Shown here: positions 48,164-57,393 of the stretch, piece by piece
How positions within the stretch are numbered: the stretch's first letter is position 1
How the letters are laid out: every line of letters begins with the position of its first letter
NCBI RefSeq assembly: GCF_900156025.1
Contig: NZ_FTMO01000001.1
Location: 124,001 to 188,000, forward strand
Length of the DNA: 64,000 nt
Source: Allobosea sp. TND4EK4
GTDB taxonomy: Bacteria > Pseudomonadota > Alphaproteobacteria > Rhizobiales > Beijerinckiaceae
Direction: 5' to 3'
Translations under genes and position numbers: made by a program
Notes under the pieces: model-generated
Database searches by the model: none
What the model was told of the DNA's origin: nothing
Seen by the model: the letters and a program-made list of their open reading frames with translations, nothing else

Positions 48164-49393
48164 TCAGGCCGGTCGGCGGGTCAATCCGCCGCCGGCATGG
48201 CGCTGGACCTGGCCCGACAGTTCCATCTCGACCAGCGCGCGGCCGACCTCGCGGGCCGAGTAGCCGCTGCTGCGGACGAGATCGTCGAGCGAAACCGGCG
48301 TCAGGCTGAGCAGCCCCAGCAGATGCCCATCGATCGGACCTGCGGGCTCAGGTGCCGGCATCGCGGCGGCCGGAGCGGGCAAGAAGCTGTCGCCGCCGGC
48401 ATGATGGGCGGGGGAGCCCGGCACCCCCGGCAGATCGAGCTCGTCCCAGAGCGGCTCGCGCGACGAGAACGATGGCTCCGGCTCGCGCATCGCCGGCACC
48501 GCTCCGAACAGGTCGCGGCCTTCGCGCCCCAGCAGAGGCTGGAGCGCTTCGACGACATGGCCGGCCTCGGCGCAGAGTGTCGCGCCCTCGCGAATCAGGT
48601 GGTTGCCGCCCTCGGCGCGCGGGTCGAGCGGTGAGCCGGGCACGGCGAAGACGAGCCGGCCCTGCTCGTTGGCGAACCGCGCGGTGATCAGCGAGCCCGA
48701 GCGGCGCGCCGCCTCGACCACGACGGTCGCCAGGGAGAGCCCCGAGACGATGCGGTTGCGGCGGGGAAAGTCGCGCCCGCGCGGCGCCCAGCCCAGCGGC
48801 ATCTCGCTGACCAGCGCGCCTTGCGCCCGGATGCGTTCGGCCAAGGGGGCGTTCTGCGGCGGGTAGAGGCGGTCGAGCCCGCCCGCGAGCACGGCGATGG
48901 TGCCGGTCGGGAGGCTGGCCTCATGGGCAGCCGTGTCGATGCCCCGTGCCAGGCCCGAGACGATGACGAAGCCGGCCTCGCCGATGCCCAGCGCCAGCCG
49001 GCCGGTGAATTTCAGGCCCGCCGTCGAGGCATTGCGGGAGCCGACGAGCGCGACGCCGGGCTGCTGGAGGGCCGCCGTCTCGCCCAGCACAGCGATCAGC
49101 GGCGGCGCCGAATCGATGGCCTGCAACGGCAGTGGATATTCCAGCTCGCCAAGCGCGATGAAACGGCCCCCAAGGCGCCGCAGCGCCTCCATCTCCTGCT
49201 CGGCTTCCGCCAGCGGGCACAGGCGGATGCCACGTCCCGCCTGCCGGGCGAGATCGGGCAAGGCGTCCAGCGCCGCACCGGCCCCGCCGAAGCGGCTCGT
49301 CAGGGAGCGGAAGGTCCGGGGGCCGATGCCCTCGCAGCGGATCAGGCGGAGCCAGTCGAGGCGCTGGCGATCGGAGAGCACGATCCCAGCCAT
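48164..49393 (-). CDS. dprA: DNA-processing protein DprA
   Basis: This 409-residue protein loads RecA on incoming single-stranded DNA during transformation. The Rossmann-like core has VALVGSRNASTAGLKFTGRLA, IVSGLARGIDTAAHEASL, LAGGLDRLYPPQN and DFPRRNRIVSGLS. The C-terminal winged helix is also present (DGHLLGLLSLTPVSLDDLVR). It follows plsY by 9 bases and is last in the pyrB-to-dprA run. Confidence 0.95.
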   Translation of the reverse strand: MAGIVLSDRQRLDWLRLIRCEGIGPRTFRSLTSRFGGAGAALDALPDLARQAGRGIRLCPLAEAEQEMEALRRLGGRFIALGELEYPLPLQAIDSAPPLIAVLGETAALQQPGVALVGSRNASTAGLKFTGRLALGIGEAGFVIVSGLARGIDTAAHEASLPTGTIAVLAGGLDRLYPPQNAPLAERIRAQGALVSEMPLGWAPRGRDFPRRNRIVSGLSLATVVVEAARRSGSLITARFANEQGRLVFAVPGSPLDPRAEGGNHLIREGATLCAEAGHVVEALQPLLGREGRDLFGAVPAMREPEPSFSSREPLWDELDLPGVPGSPAHHAGGDSFLPAPAAAMPAPEPAGPIDGHLLGLLSLTPVSLDDLVRSSGYSAREVGRALVEMELSGQVQRHAGGGLTRRPA

Positions 49394-49402
49394 GGTTACC
49401 GT

Positions 49403-50026
49403 TCAGCCCTTCTGGCCGATCTTGCCTTCGCGGCCGGCCAGCAGCCGGGCGATATTCTCCCGGTGCATGATCCAGAGCAGGACCGACAGGCAAGCCATGA
49501 CCATCGCGGCCTGCGGCATCCCGAAGGCGAGCCAGAGCAGGAGCGGCGAGGCGATGCTGGCGGTCAGGGCCGAGAGCGAGGAGTAGCGGAAGAGCCAGGC
49601 CATCGCGATCCAGATCGCGGCGAAGGCGAGCGCGACCCAGCCCTTGAGCCCGATCAGGATGCCGAGATAGGTCGCGACTCCCTTCCCGCCGCGAAAGCGC
49701 AGCCAAACGGGGAAGACATGGCCAAGGAACGCGCCGACCGCCGCGATGAGCGCCGCCTGGGGACCGCCAAGCCAATGCCAGGCCACGAGCACGGCGGCGG
49801 TGCCCTTGAGCATGTCGCCGACGAGAGTCGCCGCCGCCAGCTTCTTGTTGCCCGTGCGCAGGACGTTGGTCGCGCCGATGTTGCCCGACCCGATGCTGCG
49901 CAGATCCGGTCCGCCGGACAGCTTCGTCAGGATGATGCCGAAGGGAATCGAGCCGAAGAGATAGCCGACGACGAGCGCGATCAGCGTGGCGGAGCCGGAG
50001 AGGCTCCAGGTCAACGTTTCAGCCAT
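49403..50026 (-). CDS. plsY: Acyl-phosphate:glycerol-3-phosphate acyltransferase
   Basis: This 207-residue inner-membrane enzyme transfers an acyl group from acyl-phosphate to glycerol-3-phosphate, the first step of phospholipid synthesis. The three conserved loops are visible: [25 protein letters not shown] and [11 protein letters not shown]. Several membrane helices are present. The length and gene order (next to dprA) are standard. Confidence 0.96.
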   Translation of the reverse strand: MAETLTWSLSGSATLIALVVGYLFGSIPFGIILTKLSGGPDLRSIGSGNIGATNVLRTGNKKLAAATLVGDMLKGTAAVLVAWHWLGGPQAALIAAVGAFLGHVFPVWLRFRGGKGVATYLGILIGLKGWVALAFAAIWIAMAWLFRYSSLSALTASIASPLLLWLAFGMPQAAMVMACLSVLLWIMHRENIARLLAGREGKIGQKG

Positions 50027-50142
50027 TCGGATCCTCGGATGCCGCTTGCAGGTTCAGGATAGAATTTCTCAATGCGGATAGGAAGGGAGCACGCCGTGAC
50101 GCAGCGCCTTTCCGGCGAACGCGAGCGCTCCACATCAAACGG

Positions 50143-50248
50143 GTCATCCCGGGCGACCGCAGGGAGACCAGGGGATCCATGCCTGAGCCATCTTCGGAAG
50201 CGTTCCGGCATGGATTCCGGATCTTCGCTCCGTTACGTTCGGAATGAC
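50143..50248. repeat. Dispersed palindromic repeat, family A
   Basis: It begins GTCATCCCGG and ends with a degraded arm (TTCGGAATGAC). Inside it has GGGATCCATGCCTGAGCC and GGCATGGATTCCGGAT. It lies between plsY and pyrC' in the 252-base gap. Confidence 0.78.
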
Positions 50249-50278
50249 GGCGGGTTTTGGGCTTTGGAGCAGCGCAGC

Positions 50279-51577
50279 TCAGCCTTCCGCCTCATAGACC
50301 ACCTGCCCGCCGACGAAGGTCGCCTGGACGATTCCTTGCAGGCGCGCCTCGTCGAAGGGCGAGTTCTTGGCGCGGGATTTCAGCTTGCGCTTGTCCACGA
50401 CGAAGGGCGCATCGGGGTCGAGCAGGATGAGATCGGCCGGGGCGCCGGCCGACAGCACGCCGCTGCCGAGGCCGAGCAGAGCGGCGGGCTTGGTCGAGAG
50501 CGCCGCGATCAGCTGCGGCAGCCCGATCTGGCCGGACTGGACCATGCGAAGGGCCGCCGGGAGCATCGTCTCGATGCCGAGCGCGCCGTCCGCGGCCTCG
50601 GCGAAAGGCTGGCGCTTGGTCTCGACGTCCTGCGGGTCGTGATCGGAGACGACGACGTCGATGATGCCCTCGGCCAGCGCAGCGACCATGGCGAGACGTT
50701 CATCCTCGCTGCGCAGGGGCGGCGAGAGCTTGCAGAAGGTGCGGTAGTCGCCGACGTCGTTCTCGTTCAGCGTCAGGCTGTTGATCGACACGCCGCAGGT
50801 GACACGCAGGCCATCCTCCTTTGCGCGGCGGATCAGTTCGACCGAGTCCGCGCAGGAGATCATGGCGGCGTGGTAGCGCGCCCCGGTCGCGCGGGCGAGG
50901 CGCAGGTCGCGCTCCAGCATCACCGTCTCGGCCTCGGCCGGAATGCCCGGCAGGCCCTTGCGGCTGGCGAACTCGCCCTCGTTCATCACGCCGGAGCCGC
51001 GCAGGTCCGGGTCCTCGACATGGTTCATGATCAGCGCGTCGAAGTTCAGCGCATAGATCATGGCGCGGCGCATCACCTGCGGATTGCGCAGGCCCTTGGC
51101 CCCGTCGCAGAAGCCGACCGCGCCGGCCTCCAGCAACAGGCCGAACTCGGTGATCTCCTTGCCGTGGAGGCCCTTGGTCAGCGCGGCGCAGGGCAGGACG
51201 TTGACGATCGCCTTGTCGCGGGCGCGGCGCTTCAGGAAGTCGATGATGGCGGGGTCGTCGATCGGCGGGTCGGTGTCCGGCCGGCAGACGATGGTGGTGA
51301 CGCCGCCGGCGGCGGCGGCCTGCGAGCCCGAGCCCAGCGTCTCGCGGAACTCGGCGCCCGGCTCGCCCAGGAAGGCGCGCAGATCGACCAGTCCCGGCGC
51401 CAGCACGAGGCCCCGCGCGTCGATGCGCCGGACGCCCTCGGCGGTCGCGGGCACGGCGCCCCATTCCACCGAGGCGATCGCGCCCCCGCGCAGGAGCACG
51501 GAGCCCGGCTCGTCGCGTCCCGAGACGGGATCGACCAGCCGCGCGTTGACGATCGCCACATCCTGCGTTTCAGCCAT
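50279..51577 (-). CDS. Dihydroorotase-like protein (PyrC'/PyrX), lacking metal-ligand histidines
   Basis: The 432-residue product has the amidohydrolase fold and is the neighbour of pyrB, as in operons where a dihydroorotase-like partner assembles ATCase. Active dihydroorotases have D-x-H-x-H-L-R-E-P-G near this position. Here the segment reads PGLVDLRAFLGEPG, with R67 and F69 in place of the two histidines and G71 in place of the substrate Arg. The later SDHDPQD keeps only part of the metal site. It is probably a non-catalytic subunit. ATG at 51577 is preferred; ATG at 51589 is an alternative. Confidence 0.85.
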   Translation of the reverse strand: MAETQDVAIVNARLVDPVSGRDEPGSVLLRGGAIASVEWGAVPATAEGVRRIDARGLVLAPGLVDLRAFLGEPGAEFRETLGSGSQAAAAGGVTTIVCRPDTDPPIDDPAIIDFLKRRARDKAIVNVLPCAALTKGLHGKEITEFGLLLEAGAVGFCDGAKGLRNPQVMRRAMIYALNFDALIMNHVEDPDLRGSGVMNEGEFASRKGLPGIPAEAETVMLERDLRLARATGARYHAAMISCADSVELIRRAKEDGLRVTCGVSINSLTLNENDVGDYRTFCKLSPPLRSEDERLAMVAALAEGIIDVVVSDHDPQDVETKRQPFAEAADGALGIETMLPAALRMVQSGQIGLPQLIAALSTKPAALLGLGSGVLSAGAPADLILLDPDAPFVVDKRKLKSRAKNSPFDEARLQGIVQATFVGGQVVYEAEG

Positions 51578-51821
51578 GATCGGTTCCATTGCGGCGTTCA
51601 GAGCCCGGCCCGCGCGCCAGGACGGAGCTCCAGAAGGCGACGAGCCCCCAGAACGAGATGCAGAGCAGCCCGCCGGCGATGACGATGAACCAGGTCCAGC
51701 CGGCGTGCGGATCGGCGACGAGATAACCCACCGCGACCACCAGATAGAGCCCGGTGAAGACGAAGCGCGCCCGCCCTATCGCTCCGACCAGCCAGGCGAG
51801 CGCGGTGTCCATCCCCCTCAC
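51570..51821 (-). CDS. Small two-helix membrane protein between pyrB and pyrC'
   Basis: The 83-residue product has two hydrophobic helices (residues 19-37 and 44-65). It starts at a GTG overlapping the pyrB stop codon (GTGA) and ends 8 bases inside the pyrC' start. The strict coupling on both sides says that it is made with the ATCase pair. An ATG three codons later is an alternative. I do not recognise the family. Confidence 0.72.
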   Translation of the reverse strand: MRGMDTALAWLVGAIGRARFVFTGLYLVVAVGYLVADPHAGWTWFIVIAGGLLCISFWGLVAFWSSVLARGPGSERRNGTDHG

Positions 51822-52762
51822 GCATTCGGGAGATGCTGCGCGAGCGCATCGAGCACCGCCATCCGCACCGCCACGCCCATCTCGACCTGCTCGCGGATCA
51901 GGGACTGGGCGCCATCGGCGACCTCCGAGGAGATCTCGACGCCGCGGTTCATCGGGCCGGGATGCATCACCAGCGCATCGGGCGCGGCGCGCTCCAGCTT
52001 CTCGCGATCGAGCCCGTAATAGCGGAAATACTCCTTCGGCGAAGGCACGAAGGCGCCATGCATGCGCTCGAGCTGAAGGCGCAGCATCATGACGATGTCG
52101 GCGCCGTCGAGGCCCTTGTTCATGTCGGTGAAGATCTCGACGCCCATCCGGTCGATGCCGGCAGGCAGCAGGGTGGTCGGCGCGATCAGCCTGACCTTCG
52201 CACCCAGCGCATTGAGCAGGATGATGTTGGAGCGCGCGACGCGCGAATGCAGGATGTCGCCGCAGATCGCCACCGTCAGCCCCTGGATGCGGCCCTTGTT
52301 GCGGCGGATCGTCAGCGCGTCGAGGAGGGCCTGCGTCGGGTGTTCATGCGCTCCGTCGCCGGCATTGACCACCGAGCAGCCGACCTTGCGGGCGAGCAGA
52401 TTGACGGCGCCCGCGGCGTGATGGCGCACGACGATGATGTCGGGACGCATCGCGTTCAGCGTCGCGGCCGTGTCGATCAGCGTCTCGCCCTTCTTCACCG
52501 AGGAGGAGGCGACCGACATGTTCATCACGTCGGCGCCCAGCCGCTTGCCGGCCAGCTCGAACGAGGCCTGGGTCCGCGTCGAGGGCTCGAAGAACAGGTT
52601 GATCTGGGTGCGGCCGCGCAGGGTCGCCGCCTTCTTCTCGACCTGGCGCGAGAGAGCGACATAGTCCTCCGCCCTGTCCAAAAGCCCCTCGATGTCGAGG
52701 TGGGACAACCCCTCGATGCCGAGCAGATGGCGGTGCGGGTAGAGCGGTGCTGGCGATGTCAT
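51818..52762 (-). CDS. pyrB: Aspartate carbamoyltransferase, catalytic subunit
   Basis: This 314-residue enzyme makes carbamoyl-aspartate, step two of pyrimidine synthesis. It has the carbamoyl-phosphate motif [13 protein letters not shown], the [17 protein letters not shown] loop and the [12 protein letters not shown] segment, all intact. The ATG at 52762 ([15 protein letters not shown]) is the family start. It would function with the inactive dihydroorotase homologue downstream. Confidence 0.96.
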   Translation of the reverse strand: MTSPAPLYPHRHLLGIEGLSHLDIEGLLDRAEDYVALSRQVEKKAATLRGRTQINLFFEPSTRTQASFELAGKRLGADVMNMSVASSSVKKGETLIDTAATLNAMRPDIIVVRHHAAGAVNLLARKVGCSVVNAGDGAHEHPTQALLDALTIRRNKGRIQGLTVAICGDILHSRVARSNIILLNALGAKVRLIAPTTLLPAGIDRMGVEIFTDMNKGLDGADIVMMLRLQLERMHGAFVPSPKEYFRYYGLDREKLERAAPDALVMHPGPMNRGVEISSEVADGAQSLIREQVEMGVAVRMAVLDALAQHLPNA

Positions 52763-52902
52763 TTGAAGCAGGCTGTTTAGGCGCGAGTCGGGCCTTGCGC
52801 AAGCCATTGGCGGCCGCGAAGGCGCCATGTGCCAGACGCCATGGAGGTTTCGCCCGAGGCGCGCTACCTCTCTTCCCTTTCCGGCCAGAAGGGGACCGTG
52901 CA

Positions 52903-54039
52903 GTGCCAGAGGCGACCGAGATCTTCGTGCCCGCAGCTCATGGCTCGGACTGGGAGCACATCGCTCCGGCGGAAGCCCGCTTCGACGCGGGCCGCCTGCA
53001 GGAGGCTGTCGCCTTCGCCCAGTCCCATGAGAGCCCCTGGCCGCGCAGCCTGTTCTACCCCGACGGCACCTATGTCGGGAACCGCGAATGGAACGAGAGC
53101 GGCCCCTGGACCGAGATCGTCGGGCCGGTGGCCGAGCGCGGCGGGCCGGCCGGCCTGATCCTCAAGGGCGGGCGGATCGTGGCGGAATGGGGCGACACCA
53201 CCCGCACCGACATGACCTTCTCGATCGCCAAGAGCTATCTCTCGGTGCTGACCGGGCTCGCCGTCGATGACGGGCTGATCCGCGATGTCGAGGAGCCGGT
53301 CGGCGAAAGCGTCGACGATCCGCTGTTTTCGGGACCGCACAACGGGAAGGTCACCTGGCGTCACCTGCTCCAGCAATCGAGCGAATGGGAGGGCGAGATC
53401 TTCGGGAAGTCCGATCAGGTCGACCACAACCGCCAGATCGGCCCCGGCGCCGACAACAGCCGCAAGGGCCAGCGCCGCGAGCTCAGGGAGCCGGGGACGT
53501 TCTACGAATACAACGACGTGCGGGTGAACGTGCTGGGTTATGCCCTGCTCAGGCTGTTCCGCCGGCCGCTGCCGGAGGTCCTGCGCGAGCGCATCATGGA
53601 CCCGATCGGCGCCTCATCCGACTGGCGCTGGGAGGGCTACAGCTCCTCCTTCGCCCAGATCGACGGCAAGCGTCTGCAGTCGGTTCCCGGCGGCGGGCAT
53701 TGGGGCGGCGGTCTGTTCATCGGCGCGCGCGATCATGCCCGCTTCGGCCTGCTGATCGGGCGCAAGGGCGAATGGAACGGGCGCCAGCTGGTCTCGCGCG
53801 GGTGGATCGAGCGCTCGCTGACGCCCTCCCCCACGCTGGGCAACTACGGCTATCTGTGGTGGCTGGCGCGCGGACCGGCGGCGCGGACGAATGTCCCCGA
53901 GACGGCCTTTTCGGCGCTGGGGGCCGGCAGCAACGTCATCTGGGTCGAGCCGCGGCAGGACATCGTCGCGGTGCTGCGCTGGATCGAGGGCGCCTCGACG
54001 GAAGGGTTCGTGGACCGGCTGCTCGCGGCGCGGGTTTGA
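52903..54039 (+). CDS. Serine hydrolase, class C beta-lactamase-like
   Basis: The 378-residue protein has the penicillin-binding-type Ser-x-x-Lys ([10 protein letters not shown]), a Tyr-x-Asn-type motif ([10 protein letters not shown]) and a C-terminal HWGGG motif. It has no signal peptide, so it is probably a cytosolic esterase, amidase or peptidase rather than a resistance beta-lactamase. The start is a GTG at 52903 with an AGAAGGGG site upstream. It stands between pyrB and topA, which adjoin in many relatives. Confidence 0.85.
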   Translation: MPEATEIFVPAAHGSDWEHIAPAEARFDAGRLQEAVAFAQSHESPWPRSLFYPDGTYVGNREWNESGPWTEIVGPVAERGGPAGLILKGGRIVAEWGDTTRTDMTFSIAKSYLSVLTGLAVDDGLIRDVEEPVGESVDDPLFSGPHNGKVTWRHLLQQSSEWEGEIFGKSDQVDHNRQIGPGADNSRKGQRRELREPGTFYEYNDVRVNVLGYALLRLFRRPLPEVLRERIMDPIGASSDWRWEGYSSSFAQIDGKRLQSVPGGGHWGGGLFIGARDHARFGLLIGRKGEWNGRQLVSRGWIERSLTPSPTLGNYGYLWWLARGPAARTNVPETAFSALGAGSNVIWVEPRQDIVAVLRWIEGASTEGFVDRLLAARV

Positions 54040-54414
54040 AGCGCGCGACACCGTCATTCTCGGGCGGAGCGGAGCGGAGACCCGAGAAACTCCGGACAGC
54101 GAGGCGCCGGAGCCTTCATCGGCATGAGATGCTCGGATCAAGCCCGAGCATGACGACCGGGACGGCCTAGGACGATCACGGACGGGCCAGCCGCGCCGCC
54201 AAACCGCTTGCAAAGCCCGCCCCCGCCCCCATGTCTCACCGCTGCATCAGCGGCCGGCCGATCGGCCCCCCGTGTCATTCCGGGTTTGACACGACTGGTC
54301 CGCTGAACCACTTTCGCGCGCATCTTCCGAACCGCAGCGGTCTTGCGGGTCGCGGGGCCGTCCGTTAGGGCCGGCTCCGCGCTCTGATCAGGGCTGTCAT
54401 CGAGAACCGACACC
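54040..54414. other. Intergenic region upstream of topA
   Basis: The left part of these 375 bases is a palindromic repeat (54053-54154). The rest carries short inverted segments such as GGCCGGCCGATCGGCC near 54250 and the topA leader. No open frame is convincing, and no known riboswitch pattern is visible. Confidence 0.5.
54053..54154. repeat. Intergenic palindromic repeat, divergent copy
   Basis: The ends read GTCATTCTCGGGC and GCCCGAGCATGAC, inverted with two mismatches. Inside it has GAGACCCGAGAA and GATGCTCGGATCAAGCCCGA. It is related in layout to the GTCATCCCGG family but has CTCGG in place of CCCGG. Confidence 0.72.
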
Positions 54415-57123
54415 ATGAAGCTCCTCGTCGTCGAGTCGCCGGCCAAGGCCAAGACGATCAACAAGTATCTGGGCTCCGACTACGAGGTCATCGCCTCGTT
54501 CGGGCATATCCGCGACCTGCCGGCCAAGGACGGCTCGGTGGAGCCGGACAACGACTTCGCGATGAAGTGGGAGATCGAGGGGCGCGGCGCCAAGCAGGTG
54601 GCCGAGATCGCGCGCGCCGTGAAGGGCGCCGAGAAGCTGATCCTTGCCACCGACCCGGATCGCGAGGGAGAGGCGATTTCCTGGCACGTGCTGGAGGCGC
54701 TGAACCAGAAGAAGGTGTTGAAGGGCATTCCGGTCGAGCGGGTCACCTTCAACGCGGTCACCAAGGACGCGGTGCAGAAGGCTCTGGCCAATCCGCGGCA
54801 GGTCGACCAGGCGCTGGTCGATGCCTACCTGGCGCGCCGGGCGCTGGACTATCTCGTCGGATTCACGCTCTCGCCGGTGCTGTGGCGCAAGCTGCCGGGC
54901 GCCCGCTCGGCAGGCCGTGTGCAGTCGGTGGCCTTGCGGCTCGTCTGCGACCGCGAACGCGAGATCGAGGCCTTCAGGGCCCGCGAATACTGGTCGCTGG
55001 TGGCGACGCTCGCGACGCAATCCGGCCAGACCTTCGAGGCGCGGCTGGTCGGCGCCGACGGCAAGAAGATCGCGCGGCTCGACATCGGCAACGAAGCCGA
55101 GGCCAAGGCCTTCAAGGAGGCGCTGGAGACCGCGCTCTTCACCGTGTCGAGCGTCGAGGCCAAGCCGGTCAAGCGCCACCCCTACCCGCCCTTCCAGACC
55201 TCGACGCTGCAGCAGGAGGCCTCGCGCAAGCTCGGCTTCGCTCCCGCAAGGACGATGCAGCTCGCCCAGCGGCTCTATGAAGGCGTCGATCTCGGCGGCG
55301 AGACCGTCGGCCTCATCACCTATATGCGAACCGACGGCGTCGACATGGACGGCTCGGCCATCGCTGCGGCGCGCCGCGTGATCGGCAAGGAGTTCGGCGA
55401 CCGCTACGTGCCGGGCGTGCCGCGCAAATACACGGTCAAGGCCAAGAACGCGCAGGAGGCCCACGAGGCCATTCGCCCGACCGATCTTGGCCGGTTGCCG
55501 GCCATGGTCGTGCGCCAGCTCGAACCGGACCAGGCGAAACTCTACGAGCTGATCTGGAAGCGCACCATCGCCAGCCAGATGGAATCGGCCGAGCTGGAGC
55601 GCACCACGGTCGACATCGCGGCGACTGTCGCCGGTCGCAACCTGGAACTGCGCGCCTCCGGCCAGGTCACGCTCTTCGACGGCTTCCTGACGCTCTATCA
55701 GGAGAGCCGCGACGACGACGAGGACGAGGATGGGAAGAAGCTGCCGGCGATGAAGGCCGCCGACAAGCTGGAGAAGCGCGCCATCGCGGCCGACCAGCAC
55801 TTCACCGAGCCGCCGCCGCGCTATTCGGAAGCGAGCCTGATCAAGCGGATGGAAGAGCTCGGCATCGGCCGGCCCTCGACCTATTCGGCGACGCTGACGA
55901 CGCTGCGCGACCGCGAATATGTCCGCATCGACAAGAAGCGCCTCGTGCCCGAGGACAAGGGCATGCTGGTGACGGCGTTCCTGGAGAGCTTCTTCGGCCG
56001 CTATGTCGAGTACGACTTCACCGCCAATCTGGAGGAGAAGCTCGACCGCGTCTCCAATGCCGAGATCGACTGGAAGGCGCTCCTGCGGGAGTTCTGGGAC
56101 GAGTTTACCGCCTCGATCGGCGAGACCAAGGATCTGCGCGTCGGCGACGTGCTGGAAGCGCTGAACGGCATCCTCGGCAGCTATATCTTCCCGGCCAAGG
56201 CTGACGGCTCCGACCCGCGGGTCTGCCCGACCTGCGGCAACGGCCAGCTCTCGCTGAAGCTCGGCAAGTTCGGCGCCTTTGTCGGCTGCTCGAACTATCC
56301 CGAATGCCGCTATACGCGGCCCCTTACGGTCCCGGCGGCGGATGGCGAGGCCACGGCCGAGGGCGGCCAGGGCACGCCGGGCGTGCGCGTGCTCGGCAAG
56401 GACCCGGTGACCGAGCAGGACGTCACGATGCGGGACGGCCGCTTCGGTCCCTATATCCAGCTCGGCGAGGGCGAAAAGCCCAAGCGATCGAGCCTGCCGA
56501 AGGGCATGAGTCCGGGCAGCGTGACGCTCGACAAGGCGCTGGCCCTGCTCTCGCTGCCCCGCGAGGTGGCGCGCCACCCTGTCTCGGGCGAGCCGATCCT
56601 GGTCGGGATCGGCCGGTTCGGGCCCTACGTCCAGCACGGCAAGGTCTACGCGAATATCGACAAGGACGACGACGTGCTGGAGCTCGGGGCCAACCGCGCC
56701 ATCGACCTGATCGTCGCCAAGGAAAGCGGTGGAGGACGCGGTGGCCGTGGGGCTGCGACACCGGGCCGTGCGCTCGGGGAGCATCCCGAGGGCGGCGCGC
56801 TGGAGGTCAAGGCCGGCAAGTACGGCCCCTATGTCGCCTGGGGCAAGATCTTCGCCACGCTGCCGAAGTCGCAATCGCCGGACGAGCTGACGCTGGAGCA
56901 GGCGATCGTGCTGGTGAACGCCAAGGCCGAAGCCAAGGGCGGCAAGGGCAAACCGAAGGCGGCTGCGAAGGCCAAGGCGCCGGCGAAAGCGGCCGCGGAC
57001 AAGGCTGCTCCTGCCAAAAAGGCGCCCGCGAAAAAGGCCCCGGCCCGGAAGGCGACCGCGGCGAAACCTGCGGCCAAAAATGCTGCGGGGTCCGAGAAGG
57101 CGCGCAAGGCCGGTGCCGAGTGA
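54415..57123 (+). CDS. topA: DNA topoisomerase I
   Basis: The 902-residue type IA enzyme relaxes negative supercoils. It has a Toprim domain (VVESPAKAKTINKYLG; ILATDPDREGEAISWH), and the active-site tyrosine is Y303 in GLITYMRTDG. A zinc-ribbon sequence (VCPTCGNGQLSLKLGKFGAF) starts near residue 603, followed by further repeat domains (FGPYIQLGEGEKPK and others). The C-terminal 60 residues are a Lys/Ala-rich tail that should bind DNA. All parts are as expected. Confidence 0.97.
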   Translation: MKLLVVESPAKAKTINKYLGSDYEVIASFGHIRDLPAKDGSVEPDNDFAMKWEIEGRGAKQVAEIARAVKGAEKLILATDPDREGEAISWHVLEALNQKKVLKGIPVERVTFNAVTKDAVQKALANPRQVDQALVDAYLARRALDYLVGFTLSPVLWRKLPGARSAGRVQSVALRLVCDREREIEAFRAREYWSLVATLATQSGQTFEARLVGADGKKIARLDIGNEAEAKAFKEALETALFTVSSVEAKPVKRHPYPPFQTSTLQQEASRKLGFAPARTMQLAQRLYEGVDLGGETVGLITYMRTDGVDMDGSAIAAARRVIGKEFGDRYVPGVPRKYTVKAKNAQEAHEAIRPTDLGRLPAMVVRQLEPDQAKLYELIWKRTIASQMESAELERTTVDIAATVAGRNLELRASGQVTLFDGFLTLYQESRDDDEDEDGKKLPAMKAADKLEKRAIAADQHFTEPPPRYSEASLIKRMEELGIGRPSTYSATLTTLRDREYVRIDKKRLVPEDKGMLVTAFLESFFGRYVEYDFTANLEEKLDRVSNAEIDWKALLREFWDEFTASIGETKDLRVGDVLEALNGILGSYIFPAKADGSDPRVCPTCGNGQLSLKLGKFGAFVGCSNYPECRYTRPLTVPAADGEATAEGGQGTPGVRVLGKDPVTEQDVTMRDGRFGPYIQLGEGEKPKRSSLPKGMSPGSVTLDKALALLSLPREVARHPVSGEPILVGIGRFGPYVQHGKVYANIDKDDDVLELGANRAIDLIVAKESGGGRGGRGAATPGRALGEHPEGGALEVKAGKYGPYVAWGKIFATLPKSQSPDELTLEQAIVLVNAKAEAKGGKGKPKAAAKAKAPAKAAADKAAPAKKAPAKKAPARKATAAKPAAKNAAGSEKARKAGAE

Positions 57124-57151
57124 CGCGGCAGCCCGGCGCGGCGGCTCCCGG

Positions 57152-57385
57152 ATGCGGCTCGCCGGCCGGATTGTCCTGGGTGGCGGCCTCGGCCTCTGCC
57201 TCGTCACCTTCGCGGGCTGGGTCTGGCTCAACGCCTATGCCTGCGCCTGTGCCTTTTCAAAGGTGCGCCTGCGCTGGGAGGACACGGAGGCACTCGCCGC
57301 GTTCATCCCGCCCTTCGGCATCGGTGTCGTCGTGATGATCCTCGGCGGCACGCTGTGGTTCGGCGGCTGGGCGCAAGGCCCTTAG
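57152..57385 (+). CDS. Small membrane protein downstream of topA
   Basis: From the ATG at 57152 the product has 77 residues and two helices (residues 4-26 and 48-70), joined by a loop with AYACACAFSKVRLRWED. It lies 29 bases after topA, so it may be co-transcribed. A GTG at 57113 that overlaps the topA end is an alternative start. I do not recognise the family. Confidence 0.65.
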   Translation: MRLAGRIVLGGGLGLCLVTFAGWVWLNAYACACAFSKVRLRWEDTEALAAFIPPFGIGVVVMILGGTLWFGGWAQGP

Positions 57386-57393
57386 CGCCGCCC

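Noticed and set aside
54240..54414. Possible tRNA or structured RNA before topA
   Set aside because: Short palindromes are present, but no cloverleaf with a TTC-containing T-arm or an acceptor stem could be drawn.
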